A stretch of 64,000 nt of DNA from Amoebophrya sp. A120 (taxonomy: Eukaryota > Sar > Dinophyceae > Syndiniales > Amoebophryaceae), in NCBI GenBank assembly GCA_905178155.1, contig CAJINV010000005.1:4873369-4937368 (forward strand). Reading direction: 5' to 3'. The first letter of the stretch is position 1. Each line of letters opens with the position of its first letter. Below, in pieces: positions 11,310 to 21,258 of the stretch. The notes below the pieces were generated by a model. It was given only the letters and a program-made list of their open reading frames with translations, did not search any database and had not been told where the DNA came from. Position numbers and translations under genes: made by a program.

Positions 11310-14300
11310 TCACATCTCCCCATCTGACAGCAGCACCTCGCCCTCTATCATATGCAAATATGTCTAGGTCTGGAACTTGTCATGCAGATTTTACATGGCC
11401 CGCGACGTCTGTGATGTATTCCGTAGCATCATAGATTTTTAGAGGGCTTTCTGATGCCTACTCTGCATGACAAATGCCCTCCCCGCGTAGCACAAACTAG
11501 ACTCCTCTTGCTGGTCATGCAATACAGATTTTTTTAGAGTCCAAAGTTACCATCACAAGTTCCAACCTTCCAGACCCAGACATTTTTGCATTTGATACCC
11601 TCGCTCAAAGCGCAACTCTCCAAAACCCGCCGCTCTTCCTGTTTGAGTTTCTGCATGACAGATTTGTCTTCATCCTCCTCGGCCACAGTGGAAAGTAGTA
11701 CTTCCCCGAGGCTTTGGTTGTTCTGCCGGTTCGTCTTCAAGCCCCCTTCGTCGTCGTCCTCTGGTCGTGCGGTTACTGGCGGTTTCTGCGAAGGAGGATG
11801 AAAGCCAACTTTCGAAGCAGCCTCGCTTTCGACAGGACGAGCAGTGTCGTTTTTATTCTCGTTGTTCTGGTCAACATCTGCTGCATGGGAAGTCGAAGCG
11901 GAAACTGACATTTCGTCCTCCGCGTCAAAGGCCGCTCGGGCGGGGAAGAACGAGTTACTATTTAATATTCCGTATCTTGCTTTGTAGTGGTCAAAGACGA
12001 AACTTTGCGGATTCTGCTTTGCCTGCAGCTCCTTGTCACCGTACCTAGAGTTTTTTGTATAGGTGAAGTGAAGAATTTGCATTGCAGAAACACATTTTAA
12101 GTAGGTCATAATTGATGTTCCGTCTCGATTACAAAAAAAAAACCTTCAAGAATACATCAGAAAAGTACAGTAGCAACTCTGCAAATCGTCTCGTTTTCGC
12201 CTCGCTGTCCCGCTTGTCCCGCTGTTTCAGTTCCTGCTTGCTTTCCAAAAACTCGGTTTGTTTCTTCAGTTCTGAAGTTAGTGTTTCTTTTAACTCCTTT
12301 CTCAAATTCAGCACCACCGCGGTCAGTTCCTCCTTCATGGTGACCTTCAAATCCGTGGTTTTGTTCGAAAAATCCCGCTCCAATTTTTCGATCACAGAGT
12401 CAATTTTCAACTCGTAATTCTTCTGCTGCTCCAGCGTCTCATGGTACTGGGTCATGAGGACGTCTCGGTAAGGAGGAGGAGGGGGGTCTTCACTTTTGTC
12501 CTGTTGCGTCGCGAGTAGATGATCGCGTGTGGTGGAGGAAAAAAACGGAGGTGGCGGTAGAGTGACCTCTGCCTGCTGCTGCTTTTCTGAAACAGTGCGA
12601 GTTTCTGTACTAGTCCCGCCTGAGGCGACAGCTGCTGCTGGCGCATCAGAAATCTCTCCACCGCCCAGCTGCACAGGAGCCGGCGCAGCTCCCTCCACCT
12701 CCATGCTGGCAGAACCTGACTCTTGCGCCACAGAAACATTACCGGGCTTGTTGCTACTCTTGATGATGCTAGAGGGAAGATCACCAATGCTGTCGGTCCG
12801 GAACGTTTCTTCTGTCAGCACCTGTTGCAAAACTTCCCGGAACAAATCTCTTTGCTCCGCTGCTGAAAGAGACCGGGTCTGCCCTATTACAGTGAAAAAT
12901 GCCCCCTCCCCATATCAAAACGTAAATCTGCGATGCAGATTTGTGGCCACAAATCAGCTTTGTGATGCTAGAGGGCAAAAGATGCGGACTGTAGCGCTGT
13001 CTAGCGTGGGAAAGCCTTGCAGCTCCAGGATGACAGGAGGCAGCTGGAAGTGGGAAACCGCATGACAGATCATCTGCAATTTAGGCCGCAGCTTCGTCTC
13101 TTGGCCTTCTAGCAATACAAGTCGATTTGTGTACTCAAATGCAGCATCACAAATTCGCGCATCTTCCGTTTCCGATATGGGGTGGGGGCTTTTTTCACTT
13201 TGATATGCCCGTCCTTTTCTTCCGGGGATTGTTGTGCAGTCTGCGCCTTGATACCCTGCTCCTGCTTCGCAACAGCATCGATTTCGTTCCAGATCTCCGC
13301 GGGCTGCGGCGCTTTTGTCATGATCCCTTTCCTTTTCGAATTCATCGGAGTTGTAGATTTATTCTCGTGGTTCAGACACTCTAACAGCTTCAACTCCGTC
13401 ACGTAAACGCCGTGCGAGGTGTTCGAAATCACCGGCGGCGCGGAACCCGCTGCGGAGGTTGTCGTGGGGCGAGAATCTGTAGATCATGATTTATTTTTGA
13501 GCGATGTTTCTGCTTGTCGCAAATCATATTTCTTCAGAAGGTGCAACTGGTTGTATACGAACACAAAAAAACATCATAGCAGATTATTCAAAAGTGCATT
13601 TCAATACCTTGATAGTAGCCACCTGTAGCACCATTCCTGTCCACGAACTTCTGCACGAACGGTAGCACCGGCGCATGCTGCTGTGGCTGCTGCTGCTGTG
13701 GCAGAGCAAAGTTCGGTGAAGCAACCGCCCCGGCTTCTGCTGCAGAATCCATCCCGTAGAAATACCCGCCGTAAAAATCTGTCTGCACAGAATCCTGGGC
13801 ACTATCCCGGCCCCGCGGGGGGGCCACGTCCGGCGATCGCCGCGCATCATTATTCAAGTTTCGCGCCACGCCCGGCCCTCGTCCCGCATATTGTCGCGAC
13901 GGGCTAGCAGAACTACTACTCGTACCCACTGCGCGAGCTGCTCCTGCATCGCCTGCAAGCTGTGCTTGCTGCTGCCCCCGGAATAATGGTCCTCCTCTTC
14001 CGCCCGGACTGAAACTCCGGCTTTTCGTTTCCGAATACTGCGTCGCCGCGCGGAGCATCTCCCTGGTCTCCCCCACATCGGCGTCGGCGATGTTGTACTT
14101 TTTCTTCAATTTGGACGCAAAATTGTTGTATTCCTGTTCTTTATGCATTGCAAAAGTATCGTACTAGTATAGATTGCATCACAAATTTTTTCAAAAAGAA
14201 AAATAGAATTTGTAATGCTGATTCACCTAAAAATGGATATTTGTCATGCATGATAGCAATTACTACGAGTACGATACTTTTGCACAGGATATTCTTTGAA

Positions 14301-17300
14301 CTGCAGCAAAAGCTCTTCCGGGGTGGAATACTCGGTGGCGACACTGCTTTGCTGCATCTTTTCCTGCTGCGGTAAGAACCCAGAAGGACTGGCGGGTGTA
14401 AAAGAAGTTCCGCTCACCCTGCTGCTCCTTGCGCTGCCTTTCGCCGCGGCATGCTGTTGACCCCCTATGTGTGCAGCCGAGGTCGGCGGTGACCAAGCGG
14501 TTATCGACGCGACGCTCTTGCTATCCGATTTCGCAGACTGTGGCGGGCTGGAGAAGTAGTAGTAATTGTTGCGTGTTTTGTTCTGCTCTTCATTCAATTT
14601 CTCTGGCGGACTACTGGACGCTGCGCTGGCGAACCCGGCGATGTTATCAAAAGGAAAAACTCCCCCTCCCCATATTAAAACGGAAATCTGTGATGCAGAT
14701 TTGTTGTCACAAATCAGCTTTGTCATGCTACACGGGAAAAGATGCGGACTGTAGTGCTGGGTGGCGTGGGGAAGCCTTGCATCTTCAGCATGATAGGAGG
14801 CAGCTGAAAGTGGGAAACAGCATGACAAATTGCCTGCAAACGAGGCCACGACTGCGGCTCTTGGCCTTCTAGCATGACAAATCGATTTGTGACCTCAAAT
14901 ACAGCATCACAAATTTCGTTTTCGATATGGGGAGGGGGGATTTTTCCTTTCGATAGATGTCGTAATTCTCCTGGTCGTCGAGAAAGTTTTGGTTTTTGTT
15001 CAGAGGTATGAACTGCAAATATGTCTGGCTCTGGGAGATTCCGAGCCTTGTCATGCAGATTTTCCATGATCCATGTCGTCTGGAATTCAGCACCTAGCAC
15101 GACAGATTCTCTGAGATCCCTACCATGCCTATCCTGCATGAGAAACTCCCTGTCAACTTGATCGAAAGTGGACGTCTTTTGGCACTCATGCAACACAGAA
15201 TCTTGCATGCTTCAGACTTAGCATGACAAGTTGCAACCTTCCAGATCCAGACCCAGACATATTTGCAATCCATAAGAGACTGAAGCACCGTGGTCAAAGG
15301 TGACCGGGGCCGCTTGTTCGTGTTGTTATAGCCTTTGTTCAGCATTTCATGTCGTGGACTGCTGTTAAAACTGCTGTTAATTGCCGCGGTGCTCGCAGTA
15401 TGCATTGCAAATGTGTCTGGGTCTGGAAGATTGCTATAGCAGACTTGTGACGGCGCAGGTCTTGCATGACCCATACCGTCTGGCAAACAGGACCTAGCAT
15501 GACAGATTCTGTTTTTACATCTCTATCATACCTCTCCTGCATGACAAACTGCCTCTCAACTTGGGCAAAAATACACACCGTTTGGCAATCATGCAACACA
15601 GATTCTTGCACCATTCTAGACTTACCATGACAAGTTGCAGTGTTCAGGACCTTCTAGACATATTTGCACTTGATACGCATAGGCAGCTTGCTTCACTTTC
15701 CCAGAAGAAAACACTTCTTCCAGCTCCTGCATTCGTCTTCTCGCTTGTTCGATTTTCTTCACTTGCTCCTCTTTGGACAAAAGCTTGCTCGCGAAATCAT
15801 TTTTAGCGGTCTTCTTGTTGCTTTTCCCAAATTTCAAATTGTTGTTACTCCTGCCCTTCTTGTTCGCATTCAGCACTTCCTGCAGCGCCTCCTGGGCTAT
15901 TAAGAGGAAACATCCCCCCTCCCCATATCGAAAAGGTATGCTTGCGAAAATTTGTGTTGCTGATTTGAGACCACTAATCACGTCTGTCTTGCAAGAAGGC
16001 AACTCCACAAGCTCCGCAGCATTGTGCAGGCGGTTTGTGATGCTCATGGGCCTACATCACGGACTTTTCTCATGCTAGACCCCTAGGCCAAAACCTCTCT
16101 ACTTAGGCTTAGTATGGGCCTGCATTCCTCTCCAGCAACACAAATCTGACTTGTGTACGCAAATCCTGCATCAGAAACTTCGTTTGGATATGGGGAGAGG
16201 GGATTTTTCCTTCTGATATGCGCTTTCTTCGCTTCGAGCCTCAGTTTTTCCAATTCCATTTCCCGTTTTTCGTTTTCAATCTTCTCCCGTTCCTCCACCA
16301 ACTGCGCAAGCATGGTTTCCTCTTTCGCCTCTTCACAGATCAGCTCGCCCTATCAACTGCAAATATGTCTGGGTCATCTGGAAGATTTCTCATGCAAGTC
16401 TGGTATGACTCTGAGCTCTGTATTGCGTAGCCGCAAAGACGAGCTCCTCCTTTATGTCTTGCAAAAACGTAGTTTCTCATGCGGAGTACGCAACTCAGAA
16501 CCACGGAAAAACTTGTCATGCTGTGCAACGCATTACAGTGTGCTCACTATTTTCCCCGTGCTTGCATCACAAGTTTCCAGACATCCACGGGAGATATTTG
16601 CATTTGATACGCCCTCGGTCGTGTTCAGCAGCAAGTCGTCATTGTCGTATTCGTCGGGCTCTTTTCTGTCAAAGCTGAAGGGTTATCCTGAGTAAAAACG
16701 TACCCACACCAGAGTCAGGATGGGGAATCTGCTAGACAAATCAGCCAGCTTTGGTTGTTTGGCATGACAAGTTTGTCCGCGTAGTGTAGTGCTGTTTGAG
16801 CTAGTTTAGCAGCATTACAGATCTAGTATCTCGTGCTGATTGGAGCATGACAAATTTCAAAACCACACTAGAAAATGCTTCTCATGGGGCTCCGCATGAG
16901 AAACATTTTAAGCATGCAGAGTTGCATGACAACTATGGTGTGGGTACGTATTTACTCAGGATAAGGGCTTCGGCTTAGTCACCGGGGCGGGTTGGATGTT
17001 TGGGTTGTCGGTGTTGGGCGGGACAAGATTTGGATGCAGCTTGTCCCGTATTCTCGTCGCCATGTTGTTTCGGCGGGCAGTGGAGCTGTTGTTATTCGAG
17101 CTGGATTGTAGTTTGCCAGCAGTCTGTCTTGCGGGTGCTGCTGGGGCAATTTTTCCACCACCAATATTCGCCATGTCCTCCCTCCGGATGATTTCCGTTC
17201 GCGTTTCCTGCTTCAGATGCGCGGGCTTGGTTGTGGACATCACGACATTGGTACTGTTTGATGTAGTTCCGACACCACCAACATTACCGCCGCCGCGTGG

Positions 17301-20300
17301 AGTTGTACGTGAGTTCGAATTTGTATTGGCACTACCAACTCCATGCGACGAGGACGATTTCAGCACCGTTTTGTTGTAATTCCGCTGCACGATTTCCGGA
17401 TCATTTTGCACCGAATGTTGGAAGTTCGTCTCTGCGAAATTCGGTAAATCAACCCCGGTTGTAACAGCTCTACTCTGATGTCCGCCTCCTCGTTGTTCCC
17501 GTCTTGACGTCGAAGACGAGCTCCCGCCGATTTGTTCTTTCTGCGCGCCCAAAATTTTTTCCCTGTTCAATTCATACCGCATCCGCCGGTCTTCTACGCG
17601 TTCTAGGAGGTCGGGTGAGGTGGAGGTAGTCCCCGCGGCCGACGTGGAGGTTTTCGTGCGTTTTTTCATTGCACCACTAGCACCCTGCGTCGCTGTTCCA
17701 GAGCCGGAACCTACACCGCCGTTCTTATTCCCAGCGCTAGAAGCGGAGGACGATGATGTCCAGGTTAAACATTCCTTCGTGTATGAACTGCAAAAGTATC
17801 GTACTAGTTCTAGTATAAATTGCATTACAAATTCACTTAGCATTACAAATCAAATTTGTAATGCGGATTTGCATAAATGCAATTAGTACGAGTACGATAC
17901 TTTTGCACAGGATATCGTGTTTAACTTCCCGATTTCCGATTTCAAATTCTGGTAAAACGTCAGCCTCTCCGGATTTGCGGAAGCGGTTGCGGTGGAAGCA
18001 CTTTTGTCACTTGTCATGCCAACGCCAGCTGTGAAGTTCGTTGGGTCTTTATCGCATCTATCCTGTGCAAAAGTGGTACAGCACTCGTAGTATTGCAATA
18101 CGAATTCGCTCAACACGACATAAGAAACTTGTCGTGCTGGTTTGCAAAATTGCGAATACTACGAGTACGATATTTTTGCACATGATAGCGTCCGCCGCTC
18201 GCCGTGCTTTCATACGACATCACGCTGGCTTTCGAGGATTTTGCGGAGTAAAAACTGAAAACATTCTGACCTGCAGCAGTTCCTGTTCCTTCGTCCCGCT
18301 GACCCCGCTCCTCGTCCTTCGTCTCCGCGTGGTCGGTGTCGAACAGATTCGTGGTGTTGAGATTGTTGTTGCGATAATTCTCATCTCCGTGACGATCCTG
18401 TTCCCTCGTCGTTGATTCCTTCGAACTTGGAAAAAGTCTGGACGCGAGGGACTCGAATACCGTGTTCTCTAGGAACGGCTTTTTCGAGTCAGAAGCGGAT
18501 GCTGTTGTTGTGTCTAGTCCACCTTTATTCATTCCTGCGTGTTGTGACGAATTCTGATTTTTCTCCCTTTGCTTGTCGCTCACCTCCTTCCGAAACTGGC
18601 TGCTCCCATCGGCCATCTGCTTCTGAACGATTTTTTGGGATTCTTTACTCAAACCGGATTTTGGTGCGGGGATCAGGGACGGCTTGTTCGCAGACGCAGC
18701 GCTGTGCCCTCTCCCATGCGATCCGTGCGAAGATCCCGGTCTTGACGAAGAGGACGCATATTTGCCTTGCTTTATTCCGGACGACGGTCGTGAGCTTGCG
18801 GATGCACCTGAATTCACTTGTTTTTCGCTGACACAGCATATGGAATAATTCGTGCTGCACTTACTATGCAGAAAAACCTCCCCAATGATAGATTGTGACT
18901 TCGACGCCAAAATTTAGATTTTCCCACTTCCGAAACCCTAATGCAAAAATCCTTCCTACCTCGCCCATGTCTGCTGCCCTGCAGGTGCTCCCCACCGGTT
19001 CTGCCAGCACTACTCACAGCTGCGTCGAGGGTCGCCAAATTTTTCGGCTCGGAATTGGCTCCACCTCCATTCTATGAAATGCAAAAGCAGCGTACTAGTA
19101 GAAATCGCATTACAAATTTTCTCACCAATAGAAATGGAATTTGTAATGCGGAATTACCTTGATAAAAAAATTTGTAATGCATGAATGCAATCACTACGAG
19201 TACGATACTTTTGCACAGCATACATTCGCCCCCGCGATCTTCGACATGAGATGCCCGAGCTCCTCCTTCGAATTGGCGACTTGCTCGGCGAGTTCCCGTT
19301 TGGAATTTTCTAATTCCACCTTCACCTCCTCGTGCACTATGGAAGCGTCAGGTTTGAAATCGTCAAAGTTGAAATAATTTGTAATGCATAAAATGCGTGA
19401 CCTGAGGCACGTGTGTTGCAGAGCAGGCAAGTGAGGCCGATTGTAAGCCTGTTTGGGGTTACATCTCGAGCTGCTAAAGTAGCATAAGAAAATCGCTCTT
19501 CTTTGCCTAAACAGCATGACAAAGTGGATTTAGGGACCACCGAAATTTGTCTTGCGCCGCTTACAAATTGGGTCACAATCTTTCATCCATTTTATGCATG
19601 ACAAATTATTTCAACTTTGGCGATTTCAAACCTGACGCTTCCATATGCACTTGGCTGTTATTAAACGCGTTCATGATCAGCTCCTGGCGGTGAAAGTGAC
19701 CTTTCTGCGGATCGTTCGCACCAGGACCCAAGCTTGTCAAATCAGTTTCTACTGCGCCATTATACCCCGCTGGTGCTGATGTCAACATCTGCGAATTACA
19801 ACTATACGGGTTGTAGTTTGATGGACCACCAGAGGATGCAGCTCCTGCTCGTCCGCTCGCAGTACTATTCTTATTCGAATTACTGATCACCGCCCCCGCG
19901 GTGTATTGCATGGCCTGGGCAACTTGCTGCAGCGTCTCCGTCAATCTCCGCTGTTGCTCGTTCTGCAAGCTGATTTGCCCCTCCAGCAACCGCGCTTGCC
20001 GCTCCAGGTAGAGTCTTTGCCACATGCCTTCGAACACCTGAGGCTTATGGATCTGTCAGATTCGAAATCGACAAAGTTGAAATAATTTCTGATGCATAAA
20101 TTGCAAGGCATGAAGTGCCTCTCTTGCAGGGATGGCAAGCGAAACCGACTGTAGGCCTGTTTGGGGTCTGCGATAGAGCTGCTAAAGTAGCATGACAAAA
20201 GACGCCCTCTGTCCCTCAACAGCATGACAGACTCGATTTAGACAGTGCCGAAATTTGTCATGCGCCGCTTGGAAATTGGGTTTCCAACTGGTATCGATTT

Positions 20301-20422
20301 CATGCATTACAAGTTCTTTCAACTTTGTCGATTTCGATCCTGACACATCCATAAGGGTTTTCCTTTGCGTACTGCTGCGCGTCGGAGGCGAAGGAACCTG
20401 CATTTTTGTATGCTGAGTACAT
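11310..20422 (-). CDS. Large coiled-coil, Ser/Gln-rich protein, about 18 exons
   Basis: Unrecognised protein of roughly 1,750 residues. Exons, 5' to 3': 20422-20354, 20046-19646, 19338-19224, 19072 to about 18960, about 18840-18188, 18058-17915, 17781-16963, 16682-16610, 16350-16219, 15897-15676, 15397-15275, 15005-14956, 14644-14292, 14141-13608, 13476-13206, 12884-12169, 12044-11598, 11345-11310. Nearly every join is phase-consistent, for example KENPQVFEGMWQ, NNSQVHEEVKVEL, LLLQFKEQEYNNF and EEKDGQTRSLSAAEQ. Charged helical segments (ERQARLLEGQISLQNEQQ, EREKIENEKREMELEK, EEQVKKIEQARRRMQ, EQQKNYELKIDSVIEKLE) alternate with disordered Ser/Thr/Gln/Gly tracts. The acidic C-terminus is SEGEVLLSDGEM. 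A centrosomal or flagellar scaffold would fit, but no family is recognised. The 18960-18840 splice is unresolved. Fourteen introners and two or three GT-AG introns split it. An upstream ORF from ATG 20707 may be an earlier exon. Confidence 0.65.
11346..11597 (-). mobile_element. Introner, family A
   Basis: Flanked by CCCTC / CCCTC. It separates the final 12-codon exon, and removal reads ALSEGEVLLSDGEM followed by stop. Confidence 0.88.
12045..12168 (-). other. Canonical GT-AG intron
   Basis: Donor gtactt and acceptor actctag; the join reads FAELLLYGDKELQ in phase. It has no inverted ends or flanking repeat, which sets it apart from the introners on either side. Confidence 0.7.
12885..13205 (-). 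mobile_element. Introner, family D (second subfamily)
   Basis: Flanked by TGCCC / TGCCC. The interior (gggcaaaagatgcggactgt) matches the 14645 element but not the other D copies, which defines a second D subfamily. Confidence 0.88.
13477..13607 (-). other. Canonical GT-AG intron
   Basis: Donor gtattg and acceptor gatctacag; the join GGYYQDSRPTTT keeps frame. No inverted ends. Confidence 0.7.
14142..14291 (-). mobile_element. Introner, family B
   Basis: Flanked by TTCTT / TTCTT. Removal restores LLLQFKEQEYNNFASKL. Interior attTGTAATGC motifs are intact. Confidence 0.9.
14645..14955 (-). mobile_element. Introner, family D (second subfamily)
   Basis: Flanked by GATGT / GATGT. Paralogue of the 12885 element with nearly the same interior. 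The join reads ENYDIAGFASA. Confidence 0.9.
15006..15274 (-). mobile_element. Introner, family A
   Basis: Flanked by about AGAG. It bounds a short exon of only about 50 bp (15005-14956) with the D element at 14645. Confidence 0.85.
15398..15675 (-). mobile_element. Introner, family A
   Basis: Flanked by CGCA / CGCA. Removal reads KQAAYASTAAINSS. The interior is close to the 15006 copy, suggesting related source elements. Confidence 0.87.
15898..16218 (-). mobile_element. Introner, family D
   Basis: Flanking repeat imperfect (TGGGC / TGCGC). It lies in the same forward orientation as the 46507 copy although the host genes are on opposite strands. Join LEAKKAQEALQEV. Confidence 0.87.
16351..16609 (-). 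mobile_element. Introner, family A
   Basis: Flanked by CGCCC / CGCCC. The right terminus is diverged (acatccacgggagatatttg) but the exon join LLNTTEGELICEE is clean. Confidence 0.85.
16683..16962 (-). mobile_element. Introner, family C
   Basis: Flanked by AAGGG / AAGGG. Nearly the same sequence as the 3390 and 23082 copies. Join KPKPFSFDRKEPDE. Confidence 0.9.
17782..17914 (-). mobile_element. Introner, family B
   Basis: Flanked by TCGTG / TCGTG. One of the shortest copies (about 133 bp). Join GKLNTKECLTWTS. Confidence 0.9.
18059..18187 (-). mobile_element. Introner, family B
   Basis: Flanked by GCATC / GCGTC. Short, about 129 bp. Join ASGGRDKDPTNF. Confidence 0.86.
18840..18960 (-). other. 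Probable ordinary intron, ends unresolved
   Basis: The open frame of the large gene changes here without introner ends. GT donors exist at gaggtagga and at the strong gtgagt further upstream, with several AG acceptors, but no single pair keeps frame unambiguously. Confidence 0.4.
19073..19223 (-). mobile_element. Introner, family B
   Basis: Flanked by ATTC / ATTC. Join KIAGANGGGANSEPK. Confidence 0.87.
19339..19645 (-). mobile_element. Introner, family F
   Basis: Flanked by TGCACT / TGCACT. Ends atggaagcgtcaggtttgaa and aaacctgacgcttccat. Join NNSQVHEEVKVEL. Confidence 0.9.
20047..20353 (-). mobile_element. Introner, family F
   Basis: Flanked by AGGCTT / AGGGTT. It is the sister copy of 19339 and only 400 bp from it. 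Join YAKENPQVFEGMW. Confidence 0.9.
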
Positions 20423-20428
20423 GTTGTT

Positions 20429-20707
20429 CTACTCCCAAAGAACGCATGCGAAATGAGGTTTGCAATGTGAGATCATATCGCATGACAAAAAGCGCCCAGT
20501 AAGAAGATCTTCCCATTTATCTTCTATACCTTCCACATCTTCGTCGAAAAGGACCCGGGTCGTGTTATTTTTCAATTCGTCCTCGGGCGTTTTCGATACC
20601 ATCACATCGTCGTCGTCCTTCGTGACGATCAAGGGGTCGCCCGCCTCGATGATCGGCACCTGCTCCGTGTCGAGCTCAATCATGGATTCTTTACTGATCT
20701 TCAACAT
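20429..20707 (-). CDS. Small ORF or upstream exon of the large gene
   Basis: Begins with ATG (MLKISKESMIELDTEQVP) and is acidic, with DDDDVMVSKTPEDELKN and FDEDVEGIEDKWEDLL, so the first about 75 codons look like real coding sequence. The last part drifts into non-coding-looking sequence before the stop. It may be the true first exon of the gene at 11310-20422, but no GT-AG or introner join keeps frame with the exon at 20422. A separate small gene is the alternative. Confidence 0.45.
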   Translation of the reverse strand: MLKISKESMIELDTEQVPIIEAGDPLIVTKDDDDVMVSKTPEDELKNNTTRVLFDEDVEGIEDKWEDLLTGRFLSCDMISHCKPHFACVLWE

Positions 20708-21258
20708 TTTTGGTATTGTGCTTATGGCGGGTACAGGGCGGGACTGAGAACTTCTTCTACCGATGCGATGGGTTAATAATAGCGCGAATTCGACTATACA
20801 TATGGAAGTTTCCAACTTCTTCCGTACGTGCGTGCTCCTTGCAAACAAGCAGCGCAGAAACGCGGTAGGTGAATAAGAGACACTACACAAACTGAAGCGC
20901 TTTCTGTTGCAAACTTCAGTCTTCACTCACGTCGAACAAATTTTGTCGGCTTCTTTGAGAGAAAGAGAGCAAGTCCTTCCGGTCACACAAGAAAACGGCA
21001 GCTTTGCTCATCTCACATCAAAACTTCTTTTGATGCTAGAACACAAACGACGAGTAGGACCACCACGGGAAAACTGTTTTGTACGAAGATTTCAGGGTGG
21101 TCGTGAATACAGGCACATAGTAATCATATTGACCACTGTGCCGACGAAATGAAAGCTGAGCGGGTGCAGAAACGCCAATAATGTAAAAAGAAGCTTTGCT
21201 TGTTTTGAATATAGACGTTGCAAAAGTTGTATCTTCGAGAACTTCCGTTCATTATTCG
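20708..21258. other. Intergenic stretch, no gene seen
   Basis: Lies between the 5' end of the large coiled-coil gene and the stop of the MFS gene. Only short open frames. I see no introner and no recognisable promoter element. Confidence 0.55.
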
